Below, piece after piece: positions 16,744 through 24,675 of a stretch of DNA of 64,000 nucleotides; the stretch's first letter is position 1; each line of letters starts with the position of its first letter. The notes beneath the pieces were generated by a model that was given only the letters and a program-made list of their open reading frames with translations, searched no databases and was not told the DNA's origin. The DNA lies in NCBI RefSeq assembly GCF_000378145.1, contig NZ_KB899281.1, positions 124,001 through 188,000 on the forward strand, read 5' to 3'. The stretch is from Saccharibacillus kuerlensis DSM 22868 (lineage in GTDB: Bacteria; Bacillota; Bacilli; Paenibacillales; Paenibacillaceae). A program made the translations under genes and the position numbers.

Positions 16744-16797
16744 AAACTTTCCAACATGCGTCGAATAAGCGCATTCGGAAAGTTTTTCTTTTTTCGT
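16744..16797 (+). terminator. Terminator after the EEP gene
   Basis: AAACTTTCC and GGAAAGTTT arms with an inner ATGCG/CGCAT stem, then T-rich sequence to 16797. Confidence 0.85.
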
Positions 16798-16806
16798 AAA
16801 AGAGTG

Positions 16807-16837
16807 TTGACCCTCACGTAACGTGATCCTCTAAGCT
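16807..16837 (+). promoter_or_regulatory. MerR-type promoter with operator in a 19-bp spacer
   Basis: TTGACC (16807-16812) and TAAGCT (16832-16837) are separated by 19 bases, the abnormal spacing that MerR-family activators correct by DNA distortion. Inside the spacer lies a perfect palindrome TCACGTAACGTGA (16814-16826). It is 24 bases upstream of the MerR gene, so the gene is very likely autoregulated. Confidence 0.88.
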
Positions 16838-16861
16838 GTGTATATGAAGGAGGTGAGCTGA

Positions 16862-17644
16862 TTGGCTTTGAAAGTCAAAGAAGTAGCGCAGCTTGCGGGA
16901 GTCAGCGTCCGTACACTGCATCATTACGACGAGCTCGGACTGCTGCGGCCGGAAGCCGTCTCGAATGCTGGTTACCGGCTTTACGCCGACCACGATCTGG
17001 AACGACTGCAGCAGATTTTGTTTTTTCGGGAACTGGGCTTTTCGCTGAAGGAAATCAGACAAATGCTGGATAACCCTGCCTTCGACCGGTTAGAAGCTTT
17101 GGAGCTTCAGCGCCGGATGCTGGAGGAGAAACTGGAGCATACGCGGCGCATGATCGACAATATTGACCGCACGATACAACATGCCAAAGGAGAGATACAA
17201 ATGACGAATCAACAGCGATTTGAAGGAATCGACTTTACGAACGATCCGTATGAGCAGGAGGCACGTGAGCGCTGGGGAGATGCAGCGATCGATGAATCGA
17301 AGCGCAGACTGGCAGACCGCACCGGAACGCAGCAGATGAAGGCCGAGCTGCAGCGGGAATGGGAGGATCGAATGATGGAGCTTGCGGAAGTGCGTCATGA
17401 AGATCCTTCTTCGCCGCTAGCGCAGAAGGCAATCGGGCACTGGTACACATTTCTGGACAATTTCGGATCATACTCGTATGAAGCTTTTGCCGGACTTGGA
17501 CAGATGTATGTGCAGGATGAACGCTTCACGAAAAATATCGACCAGTACGGTGAAGGGTTGGCAGCGTTTATGAGCAAGGCGATGCAAATATTTGCGGCGG
17601 AGGCCGGTCATCGAAACGAAGAGCAGCATCCAAGTAAAGGGTAG
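16862..17644 (+). CDS. MerR-family regulator with TipAS drug-binding domain
   Basis: 260 aa. Winged helix-turn-helix at residues 3-70 (KVKEVAQLAGVSVRTLHHYDELGLLRPE), a long coiled-coil dimerisation helix at about 75-115, and a C-terminal TipAS domain from about 140 (ERWGDAAIDESKRRL, WYTFLDNFGSYSYEAFAGLGQMYVQDERFTKNID). It resembles B. subtilis Mta and Streptomyces TipAL, which sense hydrophobic or thiopeptide compounds and activate their own promoter and efflux genes. The start is TTG, seven bases after AAGGAGGTG. The promoter directly upstream has the operator and spacing expected for autoactivation. No multidrug efflux gene is adjacent; the next gene is an unrelated small membrane protein. 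Confidence 0.93.
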   Translation: MALKVKEVAQLAGVSVRTLHHYDELGLLRPEAVSNAGYRLYADHDLERLQQILFFRELGFSLKEIRQMLDNPAFDRLEALELQRRMLEEKLEHTRRMIDNIDRTIQHAKGEIQMTNQQRFEGIDFTNDPYEQEARERWGDAAIDESKRRLADRTGTQQMKAELQREWEDRMMELAEVRHEDPSSPLAQKAIGHWYTFLDNFGSYSYEAFAGLGQMYVQDERFTKNIDQYGEGLAAFMSKAMQIFAAEAGHRNEEQHPSKG

Positions 17645-17826
17645 CATTGATATGAAGAGCAGCATTAAAGAAATGGAGGAGATAATGGCTCAATAAGAAC
17701 ATAGTTGACGATGAAGCTTCTTTTCAGTCCTTTGTAACCTTATCCGCTTTTTAACGTATAAGCCGTTACATGATTGACTTTGCGAAAAAAGATTGCGGAT
17801 GAAGTCAAAACAAGGAGGCCGAAAAC

Positions 17827-18195
17827 GTGCTTATAGGATTGGCGGCATTTCTTGTGCTGTACTTTTCCGTCTATTACCTGCTTTCTCGGTGCCTGCTTGG
17901 GCACGGTTTGCAGAGAGTCACTGACCCGGCAGGACGTAAGATCGAAATTATAGGCAGGCTTATACTGGTAGCCATTGCACTGCCTACGCTGTACTTTTTG
18001 TATTTCGTTTCGGAACGGTTGACGTTTGCCGGCACGTTCTGCTTTTTCATCGTTTATTTTGCAGCTCAAATAGGACTGCAGGCTTGGATCGAATGGAAAT
18101 TTTTAAAAGGATCGAAGCAGTACGTTGTGTCTCTCATTATGCTGGTGCTGGCGGTTCTGGGAATGGTTGTGTTTGGAGTCATCTTCTTTGTATAA
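17827..18195 (+). CDS. Small membrane protein, DUF4181 type
   Basis: 122 aa with four hydrophobic segments (about residues 1-19, 42-60, 66-85, 100-120). The pattern YFSVYYLLSRCLLG ... VTDPAGRKIEIIGRLILV matches the DUF4181 group of small Bacillales membrane proteins. Start is GTG, six bases after AAGGAGGCCG. Function unknown. It is a single gene with a terminator at 18212-18252. Family assignment moderately sure. Confidence 0.7.
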   Translation: MLIGLAAFLVLYFSVYYLLSRCLLGHGLQRVTDPAGRKIEIIGRLILVAIALPTLYFLYFVSERLTFAGTFCFFIVYFAAQIGLQAWIEWKFLKGSKQYVVSLIMLVLAVLGMVVFGVIFFV

Positions 18196-18211
18196 AGTTT
18201 AGTTAGTGAAC

Positions 18212-18252
18212 AAAAAAGACTCGAAGTGCGCTTTGACGCCTTCGAGTCTTTT
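18212..18252. terminator. Bidirectional terminator
   Basis: AAAGACTCGAAG (18215-18226) and CTTCGAGTCTTT (18240-18251) form a perfect 12-bp stem; A-run upstream and T-run downstream serve the convergent genes at 17827-18195 and 18293-19360. Confidence 0.92.
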
Positions 18253-18292
18253 GGTGCTGAGATTTTTCATGTGTTCAGGTGCAGTCAGGAAA

Positions 18293-19360
18293 TCAAGGTT
18301 TCTTTCTACTGAGAAAATCTGCGACGGAAGAGGCCAGTTTGTCCTGCGCCTGTTTAAGCTGCGCTTCCGTGCCACCTCTCGTAAGAGAAAGCTGGGCCTC
18401 GTTAATTGCCCGGCGCAAAGTTCCGAATGCCGAAGCCGGATATTGACCGGATCGGATACCTTTTGGCAGATCGAGCAGTTTGTGTGCAGCTTCGATGTCG
18501 GCCGCTAGACTTGTGCCTGGATTACCGGAGGATGGCAGTGCTTCGTAAGCCGACTGAACCTGCGAAAATGCTGCTTGGATTTCTTCAGGCGATCCCAAAG
18601 CGGCGAGCAGCGTTTCCAACTTCTGTACGGCTGAATCGAATTCAGCCGTTTGTTCTCTGGACAGCTGGCCGGCAGCCACACGATTCAGTACGTCGGCGCG
18701 AGTCTGGAAAGTTTGTTCCCAAATGTCTGTCCGACCGTTGCGTTTGTCTTCGAAATCAGCCATAGCGTTCAAGTATTCCCAGTATAAACGCCAAGCTTCT
18801 TGACCTTCATCCCAGTTATACATGAGCTGATAGAACTCATCACGAATCAGAGCGATCTCGTTCATCCACTGTTCGCCGACCGCTTCGCTCCACTGGCCGG
18901 ATTCGCTTCCGAACTCGGTATATAAGTGAAGCTGCATTTCCGCTTCGAACAGAACTGCGTCAAGGCCGGAACCACCTACATCCCAAAACAACTCGTACGG
19001 TGGGAAAGCGTCCAAGCGCTGCGAAGCAGCTGTAAGATCGCTGCGTGTTGAATTTGGGTTGAAAGCGATTGCGAAGGTCTCAAAACTCGTTTGTTTGTAT
19101 GTGGAGTAAAGGCCTTGAGTCTCGAAGGAGCTTTTGTAATGCTCATTAAATTGATACAGGGCTCTGGCGTTTCGAAGAATTTCCAGACGCTCGGCATCCT
19201 GCAGTCCGATCCCCGAAGGTGTTTGGGCATCGGAGGATATGGATGCGGAAGAGGAGACACCGTCTTCTTGGGCCAGTGCAGGCAGAGAACCGAAGCAGAG
19301 AAGTGTGGCAAGAGCAGGAAGCAGAAGCCGGCCGACCTTTTTGCGGTTGAATAGATTCAA
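18293..19360 (-). CDS. Secreted helical protein of unknown function (paralogue 1)
   Basis: 355 aa. A signal peptide (NRKKVGRLLLPALATLLCFGSLPALAQ) is followed by a mostly helical exported protein. The last 60 residues (SGQYPASAFGTLRRAINEAQLSL) look like FIVAR/bacterial cell-surface helical repeats, in which such modules serve as spacers or ligand binders. I placed the start at a TTG (19360) because GGGAGGT lies six bases before it and the signal peptide begins there; a more upstream ATG at 19381 would lie ahead of that ribosome site. The segment ending EYLNAMADF resembles the C-terminus of the next gene upstream (EYIAAMTDF), and LHLYTEFGSESGQWSEA resembles LHFPTGDGPGEYSQA, so the two look like diverged tandem duplicates. 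Function unknown. Confidence 0.72.
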   Translation of the reverse strand: MNLFNRKKVGRLLLPALATLLCFGSLPALAQEDGVSSSASISSDAQTPSGIGLQDAERLEILRNARALYQFNEHYKSSFETQGLYSTYKQTSFETFAIAFNPNSTRSDLTAASQRLDAFPPYELFWDVGGSGLDAVLFEAEMQLHLYTEFGSESGQWSEAVGEQWMNEIALIRDEFYQLMYNWDEGQEAWRLYWEYLNAMADFEDKRNGRTDIWEQTFQTRADVLNRVAAGQLSREQTAEFDSAVQKLETLLAALGSPEEIQAAFSQVQSAYEALPSSGNPGTSLAADIEAAHKLLDLPKGIRSGQYPASAFGTLRRAINEAQLSLTRGGTEAQLKQAQDKLASSVADFLSRKKP

Positions 19361-19426
19361 TGGATTACCTCCCGTTATCATTGAAGAGTAGATGGCAAAA
19401 CATACTGCTTCAAAACTGGGCTTGCT

Positions 19427-20023
19427 TTACGGATTGGTGCTGGCATAGAAGTCCGTCATGGCTGCGATATACTCTCTGAATACGACGACACTGTCTTCTC
19501 CGGCGTCGACCCGTTCCAGATACCTTACAGCCTTCGCAATAAAGGCATCCACTGTTGCTTGAGAATATTCGCCCGGTCCGTCGCCTGTCGGGAAATGCAG
19601 CTGCAAATAGCTCAACATTTTATGCAGCATGTACCACGTATACGGCTTGCCTTTTTCGATATAATCGTCGAGGTTGAACCGCACGTACTTGAGTGCTCGA
19701 GCCAACTGCGCCGGTGTAGAGCTCTCGCTCTTTGCGATCTTCGTCGTTTCGGCGGCGATCCGGTCGGCATACGTTTCCGAGTATAGCGAAATCAGACTGC
19801 CCTGCATGGAATATTGAGACATGTGAGTGGCAGCGTGCTTGAACATCTCGATCTCTCGCAGCAGCTGCGCGCGAGCCGGATCATCCATTGGAGCAGGAGT
19901 TTCGGCAGAAGCGGCATGAAGAACGGCATCAGAAACAGGAGAAGGAAGAGGGGCAAGCAGAAACGGTACAGCCAAAGAAACCGTCGTTAAGCTTAACAGC
20001 GTCTTTCTCATTCGACTATTCAA
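19427..20023 (-). CDS. Secreted helical protein of unknown function (paralogue 2)
   Basis: 198 aa. N-terminal signal peptide (MRKTLLSLTTVSLAVPFLL after a short lead, cleavage probably after AASA), then a helical mature part with no cysteines apparent and no catalytic motif that I recognise. It lies 66 bases upstream of the related gene at 18293-19360 and in the same direction, so both are probably one transcript. TTG at 20023 is the likely start because GGAGG lies nine bases upstream; ATG at 20011 is too far from it. Two direct repeats TTTACATTTAT lie upstream at 20113 and 20135. Role unknown; a cell-envelope or extracellular binding function is a guess. Confidence 0.7.
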   Translation of the reverse strand: MNSRMRKTLLSLTTVSLAVPFLLAPLPSPVSDAVLHAASAETPAPMDDPARAQLLREIEMFKHAATHMSQYSMQGSLISLYSETYADRIAAETTKIAKSESSTPAQLARALKYVRFNLDDYIEKGKPYTWYMLHKMLSYLQLHFPTGDGPGEYSQATVDAFIAKAVRYLERVDAGEDSVVVFREYIAAMTDFYASTNP

Positions 20024-20112
20024 TTGAGCATTCCTCCTGAGAATATGTATTTTCACTTTTTAATAAACAGGGGGTTTTTCTTAGAAACATAAAAAGTTTG
20101 AAATAATATAAT

Positions 20113-20145
20113 TTTACATTTATAGTAACTCTGATTTACATTTAT
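20113..20145. repeat. Direct repeat TTTACATTTAT, two copies 22 bp apart
   Basis: Identical 11-bp copies at 20113-20123 and 20135-20145 start exactly 22 bases apart, i.e. two helical turns, about 90 bases upstream of the minus-strand secreted-protein gene. The spacing fits tandem binding of an OmpR-type response regulator; the TTTACA core recalls PhoP-type boxes. Binding is not demonstrated. Confidence 0.5.
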
Positions 20146-20255
20146 GAATTTCAAAAGGATAGAATAAAGCTGAATGGAGGCGGCTGAACTGCTCGAGAAA
20201 GGTACTAGGCTTAAGGATTAAAATGTGTTATGGAAATATAATATTGAATACGTTG

Positions 20256-20293
20256 AAAAGCCCATTATCCGCCTCTGCGAATAACGGGCTTTT
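20256..20293 (-). terminator. Probable terminator of acsA
   Basis: AAAAGCCC-A-TTAT and ATAA-C-GGGCTTTT arms close a stem 33 bases after the acsA stop; the minus-strand T-run is short (four T). Confidence 0.7.
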
Positions 20294-20325
20294 GGACAAT
20301 CCAGACTTCTTAAGTTCTCAAGTTC

Positions 20326-22083
20326 TTAATCCTCGATCGTCGACAAATCGCCGGCCGGCAGCTTCAGCTCCCAAGCTTTCAATACGCGGCGCATAATTTT
20401 GCCGCTTCGCGTTTTCGGCAGCTTGTCTTTGAATTCGATCTCGCGAGGGGCGGCATGGGCAGAAAGACCGTCCTTGACGAACTTCGTAATCTCGGCTTTC
20501 AGTTCATCGCTTGCTTCATAGCCTTCGCGCAGCGAAATGAACGCTTTGATGACTTCGCCGCGCACCGGGTCCGGCTTGCCGATCACGCCCGCTTCGGCGA
20601 TGGCCGGGTGCTCGACAAGTTTGCTCTCGACTTCGAACGGACCTACCCGCTCGCCGGATGTATTGATCACATCATCGATGCGGCCTTGGAACCAGAAGTA
20701 GCCGTCCTCATCCATATAGGCGGAGTCACCCGAAATGTACCAGCCTTCAATACGCGTGTACTCTTCGAATTTTGCAGGATTGTTCCAGATCTTGCGCATG
20801 ATCGACGGCCATGGCGTACGTATGGCCAGATTGCCCATACGCAGCGGCGGCAGAACATTCCCTTGATCGTCAATAATCGCAGCTTCGATGCCGGGAATCG
20901 GTTTACCCATCGAACCCGGGCGCAGTTCCATGGACGGGTAGTTGCAGATGAGCTGAGCGCCTGTTTCCGTCATCCACCAAGTATCGTGAATGCGCTGGCC
21001 ATAGACGCGGTGACCCCAGCGGATCACCTCGGGGTTCAGAGGCTCTCCGACGCTTAGTACATGCCGAAGCGAAGACAGGTCGTATGCTTTGACGGATTCG
21101 TCGCCTGCGCCCATCAGCATGCGGAATGCTGTTGGCGCGCTGTACCAGACAGTGACTTTATAGCGCTGAAGCGTCTCGTACCAGTCCTGTGGACTGAAGC
21201 GGCCGCCGCGGATGACATTCGTGACGCCGTTCAACCATGGAGCGAAAATGCCGTATGAGGTTCCCGTTACCCAGCCGGGATCGGCGGTGCACCAGTAGAC
21301 ATCATCATCCCGCAGATCCAGCACGACCCGGCCTGTATACGCATGCTGAATCATGGCGCCGTGTACATGATATACGCCTTTGGGCTTACCTGTTGAGCCT
21401 GACGTATAATGCAGGATCAGCCCGTCTTCGCGGTCGACCCATTGTATCTCGGTCTCTGTGGATGCCTCACTCATCAATTTATTGAAATCGGCAAAAGGAG
21501 AATCTTCTGGCAGCATACTTTCGCCTTCCGCTGTCTCGCCGCTTGTGGACGTATCTACCAGAATCACATGCTTCAGCTCCGGCAGCTCGTGCGCGGGAAT
21601 ACGTTCGGCCAATTTCGGTGTGGTCACGATCGCGACGGCTCCGCTGTCCTTCAGACGGTCGCGTACGGCTGTCTCCATAAACGCTTCGAACAGAGGTCCG
21701 GCAATCGCACCGATCTTGATTACGCCAAGCAGGGTAAAGTACAATTCCGGCGTGCGCGGCATGAAGATAAACACGCGGTCGCCTTTTCCGATACCCAGAC
21801 TCCGCAGCATATTGGCCGCCCGGTTCGATTCCTGCCGCAGCTGTTCGAATGTGTACGACTCGCTGCGCTCCGGATCACTGTAATGCAGGGCGATCTTATC
21901 GCCGAGGCCAGACTGCGCATGTCGATCGATCGCTTCGAAAGCGAGATTGACACGGCCGGTTGCATGCCAGCTGAATCGCTTTTCCTCGTCCATCCAATTG
22001 AACTCGCGCCGGGCCTCTTCGTAATCGCCCAGATTCGAGTGCTGCGTTTCGACGCCAATGATTTCTACCGTGTCTTTTTCCAT
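20326..22083 (-). CDS. acsA: Acetyl-CoA synthetase (acetate--CoA ligase)
   Basis: 585 aa, close to the 572 aa of B. subtilis AcsA. It makes acetyl-CoA from acetate, ATP and CoA through acetyl-AMP. Visible motifs: phosphate loop YTSGSTGKPKGV, the WWMTETG segment, SGDSAYMDEDGYFWFQGRIDD, and the C-terminal PKTRSGKIMRR whose Lys (about residue 562) is the catalytic lysine that AcuA acetylates to inactivate the enzyme. GGAGG lies five bases before the ATG. The gene is divergent from acuA-acuC, which encode that acetylase and the deacetylase. A cre-like site at 22150-22163 suggests CcpA repression, as known for acsA in B. subtilis. Confidence 0.96.
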   Translation of the reverse strand: MEKDTVEIIGVETQHSNLGDYEEARREFNWMDEEKRFSWHATGRVNLAFEAIDRHAQSGLGDKIALHYSDPERSESYTFEQLRQESNRAANMLRSLGIGKGDRVFIFMPRTPELYFTLLGVIKIGAIAGPLFEAFMETAVRDRLKDSGAVAIVTTPKLAERIPAHELPELKHVILVDTSTSGETAEGESMLPEDSPFADFNKLMSEASTETEIQWVDREDGLILHYTSGSTGKPKGVYHVHGAMIQHAYTGRVVLDLRDDDVYWCTADPGWVTGTSYGIFAPWLNGVTNVIRGGRFSPQDWYETLQRYKVTVWYSAPTAFRMLMGAGDESVKAYDLSSLRHVLSVGEPLNPEVIRWGHRVYGQRIHDTWWMTETGAQLICNYPSMELRPGSMGKPIPGIEAAIIDDQGNVLPPLRMGNLAIRTPWPSIMRKIWNNPAKFEEYTRIEGWYISGDSAYMDEDGYFWFQGRIDDVINTSGERVGPFEVESKLVEHPAIAEAGVIGKPDPVRGEVIKAFISLREGYEASDELKAEITKFVKDGLSAHAAPREIEFKDKLPKTRSGKIMRRVLKAWELKLPAGDLSTIED

Positions 22084-22511
22084 AAGAGCCTCCAGTCGCG
22101 TAAGAGAATGAGGTGCAGGATCAAGTAATAGACCTTACCATTCTTACAGATGCAGCGCTTACAAATAAACGGTAAATCTTAAAGCTTCGGCGTTAGGCTG
22201 TCACGGTCTTTCTGCAGAGGGACGTTATGATCGGCTGGCCGGGAAGCAAAACGTCGAATTTTCTGTAGTATAACATAATCGTAGAGATTGTCGATTTTTC
22301 AATAGGGAAAAGTGCAGTCTGGAGGACCGTTCCTTCGGTTCAAACGTTTATTTTATCGTTCAGCTGCAGTTCATCAGCAGGTTGACGATGGTGTTCGGCA
22401 GACAAAGCGGCTATGATAAATACAAGAACACAGCATCGTCTGCCATAAGCTCAACTTTTTTCGGCGGTGGCCTGCTTGGAAGGGATACCGTTCAGAGCGA
22501 AAGGAGGCCGT
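22084..22511. other. Divergent regulatory region between acsA and acuA
   Basis: 428 bases without a gene that I accept. Contains the cre-like site at 22150-22163 and a TATAAC hexamer near 22268; I cannot assign either promoter with confidence. Confidence 0.5.
22150..22163 (-). promoter_or_regulatory. cre-like site upstream of acsA
   Basis: On the minus strand TGTAAGCGCTGCAT matches TGWAARCGYTWNCW at 12 of 14 positions, about 70 bases before the acsA start. Confidence 0.45.
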
Positions 22512-23144
22512 ATGGAACATATTAAGATCAATTATGAAGAGACATTTGGCGAAGGAGGAAATAAGTTGGTCATTCAGGGGCCGATCCCTTCGGAACGCCT
22601 GCAAAAAATGAGTCTGCATCCGCAGCTCGACGCGTTCCGCCGCCCGAAAGAGCAGCATGAAGCGCTGGTTGAGATCGCGGAACTGCCGGAAGGACGCATT
22701 ATAGCGGCTGTTGAAGATAAAACAATCGTCGGTTACGTCACGTTTCATTATGCAGATGAGTACGAGCGCTGGTCGGAAGGGAAAATGGACGATCTGATCG
22801 AACTTGGCGCCATTGAAGTTGCAAACGATTACAGAGGATTGGGATTGAGCAAAAAACTGCTGGAAATCGCTTTTCGTGGCGGTCAACTGGATAATGTTAT
22901 CGTCTTTACAACGGAATATTACTGGCATTGGGATCTCGAAAGCACAGGATTGAGCGTCTGGGATTATCGTAAAATGATGGAGGATCTGATGAAAAACGTC
23001 GACATGGTCTGGTTTGCGACGGATGATCCGGAAATCTGCAGCCATCCGGCCAACTGCCTCATGGTACGTGTCGGAAAAAAGGTGCCTCAAGAATCCGTCG
23101 AAGCGTTCGATCGGCTCCGGTTCAGACAGCGCTTTATGTACTAA
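22512..23144 (+). CDS. acuA: AcuA protein acetyltransferase (GNAT)
   Basis: 210 aa, the same length as B. subtilis AcuA. The GNAT fold is visible: GYVTFHYADEYERW strand, then EVANDYRGLGLSKKLLEIAF, which carries the acetyl-CoA pyrophosphate-binding motif (R-x-x-G-x-G/L). It acetylates the catalytic lysine of AcsA and switches it off. The frame is open from 22467, but the ATG at 22512 has AAAGGAGG six bases upstream and starts the conserved sequence. Divergent from acsA and 74 bases ahead of acuC. acuB, which lies between acuA and acuC in B. subtilis, is absent here. Confidence 0.93.
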   Translation: MEHIKINYEETFGEGGNKLVIQGPIPSERLQKMSLHPQLDAFRRPKEQHEALVEIAELPEGRIIAAVEDKTIVGYVTFHYADEYERWSEGKMDDLIELGAIEVANDYRGLGLSKKLLEIAFRGGQLDNVIVFTTEYYWHWDLESTGLSVWDYRKMMEDLMKNVDMVWFATDDPEICSHPANCLMVRVGKKVPQESVEAFDRLRFRQRFMY

Positions 23145-23218
23145 AAAATCGGGTGACAAACGTTTGAAATGTACTGAAAGCGGAAGAGGTTGGAGAGTCG
23201 GAAGGAGGGAAACGCAGC

Positions 23219-24397
23219 ATGCGGGATGCCGTTTATTTGTTTCATCCAAACAGTTTGAATTACGTGTTCGGTCAGGATCATCCATTTGATCAGCGCCGAA
23301 TTACCTTAACCCGGGATTTGCTGCGGACGGCAGGCGCTTTTCCGACGGACGGAGAAATTGTGCCGGCCGATCGCTTGGATGAAGCGCTGCTGCACGCTGT
23401 GCACATACCGGAGTACGTAGAGCGGGTCAAAGCGCTCAGCGAACCGGTTCCCGACAACGGAATTGTGGACGAAGCGCAGAAATACGGTTTGAATTCGGAA
23501 GACACGCCGTTTTTTCCCGGTATGCATCGCAGCGCGGAAATTATTGCGGCCGCGTCGGTCGCGGCGGCGAAGATGGTGATGGATGGCGATGCCCGCCATG
23601 CGGTCAATCTGGCTGGTGGACTGCATCATGCCATGCCGCAGCGCGGTTCAGGCTTCTGCGTGTACAATGATGCGTCGATTGCCATTTCTTTTATCCGAAA
23701 AGAATACGGGGCAAAAGTGCTGTACGTTGATACGGATGTGCATCATGGAGACGGTGTGGAAATGTCATTCTACAGCGATCCGGGTGTCTATACGTATTCA
23801 ATTCACGAGACAGGGAAATATTTGTTTCCAGGCACAGGTCTGGTGGAACAGCGTGGAGAAGGCGAAGGGTTCGGATGTACGGTCAATTTGCCGATGGAAC
23901 CGTATACGGAAGACGATTCGTGGCTGGAATGTTTCGGCAGCGTGCTGGATGATGTCCTGCGCAAAGCGCAGCCCGATATCATCATCAGCCAGCACGGCTG
24001 CGATGCTCATGCATTGGATCCATTGGCTCATATCCACTGCTCCATGAAAATTTACCGTGAGATGCCCAAAATGCTGCATAAGGCTGCGCACGCTTACTGC
24101 GGCGGCAGATGGGTAGCGCTTGGCGGAGGCGGTTATGATATATGGCGCGTTGTGCCGAGAGCCTGGTCGCTGCTGTGGATGGAGATGAGCGAGCATCCGC
24201 TGCTGAAGGAACTCGACAGCAGCCCGAATCTTCGGCTGCCGCAGGAATGGTTGGAGCGCTGGAATCCGCAAAGTCCCGAGCCGCTGCCTGAGACTTGGCT
24301 TGACGATACTTCTTTGTGGGCTCCGATGCCGAGAAGAGCGGAGATCGAGATGAAAAATCGCCAAGCCGCCGAACTTGCGGCGATGTATTTGCGATGA
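23219..24397 (+). CDS. acuC: AcuC, class I histone-deacetylase-like protein deacetylase
   Basis: 392 aa, compared with 387 in B. subtilis. Zinc hydrolase motifs: GGLHHAMPQRGSGFCVYND (catalytic His pair), YVDTDVHHGDGVE (zinc Asp and His), QHGCDAHALDPLAH (second zinc Asp) and the C-terminal GGGGYD. It removes the acetyl group from AcsA and so restores acetate activation. AAGGAGGG lies nine bases before the ATG. Forms the acuA-acuC pair; the transcript ends at the terminator 24505-24543 after a tetranucleotide repeat. Confidence 0.96.
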   Translation: MRDAVYLFHPNSLNYVFGQDHPFDQRRITLTRDLLRTAGAFPTDGEIVPADRLDEALLHAVHIPEYVERVKALSEPVPDNGIVDEAQKYGLNSEDTPFFPGMHRSAEIIAAASVAAAKMVMDGDARHAVNLAGGLHHAMPQRGSGFCVYNDASIAISFIRKEYGAKVLYVDTDVHHGDGVEMSFYSDPGVYTYSIHETGKYLFPGTGLVEQRGEGEGFGCTVNLPMEPYTEDDSWLECFGSVLDDVLRKAQPDIIISQHGCDAHALDPLAHIHCSMKIYREMPKMLHKAAHAYCGGRWVALGGGGYDIWRVVPRAWSLLWMEMSEHPLLKELDSSPNLRLPQEWLERWNPQSPEPLPETWLDDTSLWAPMPRRAEIEMKNRQAAELAAMYLR

Positions 24398-24433
24398 GCA
24401 AAGGCAGGTAGAGATTAAGCAAGGAAGAAAGCG

Positions 24434-24460
24434 AGTAAGTAAGTAAGTAAGTAAGTAAGT
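24434..24460. repeat. Tetranucleotide microsatellite (AGTA)n
   Basis: 27 bases of an uninterrupted 4-bp period (6.75 copies of AGTA) between the acuC stop and its terminator. In this intergenic place slippage would not alter a protein. Confidence 0.95.
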
Positions 24461-24504
24461 CGGCGTCTCGGACTACTTTCTTATAGTAAACTTTAAAATA
24501 AATC

Positions 24505-24543
24505 AAACCCTCGACTCCTTATATCGGAGATCGAGGGTTTTTA
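24505..24543 (+). terminator. Terminator of acuA-acuC
   Basis: AAACCCTCGA (24505-24514) and TCGAGGGTTT (24531-24540) form a perfect 10-bp stem with T-run. Confidence 0.9.
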
Positions 24544-24675
24544 TTTTTGAAATCTTACTTTTAAAATTTTGCTTTTCGAATCAATATTTCTACGGCTGGT
24601 TGCTGAGGGGAGCTCGCTATTCAGGTACTCCTACTGCGGCTTATGTTTCTAGTAGCTTATGCAGCGTCTATTCAC

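Larger units (their letters stand above)
20024..20325. other. Intergenic region with direct repeats and terminator
   Basis: 302 bases without a gene. Holds direct repeats at 20113-20145 and the acsA terminator at 20256-20293; very AT-rich in between, as expected for the promoter of the secreted pair. Confidence 0.5.

Noticed and set aside
17652-17696. 14-codon ORF after the MerR gene
   Set aside because: It begins in a partial repeat of the preceding coding sequence (GAAGAGCAGCAT) and has no ribosome site of its own.
22339-22352. Second cre-like sequence TTCAAACGTTTATT near acuA
   Set aside because: Only 10 of 14 positions fit the consensus, too weak to call.
22374-23285. 303-codon open frame on the minus strand
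   Set aside because: Covers acuA and the acuA-acuC gap in antisense; no start signal and no domain.
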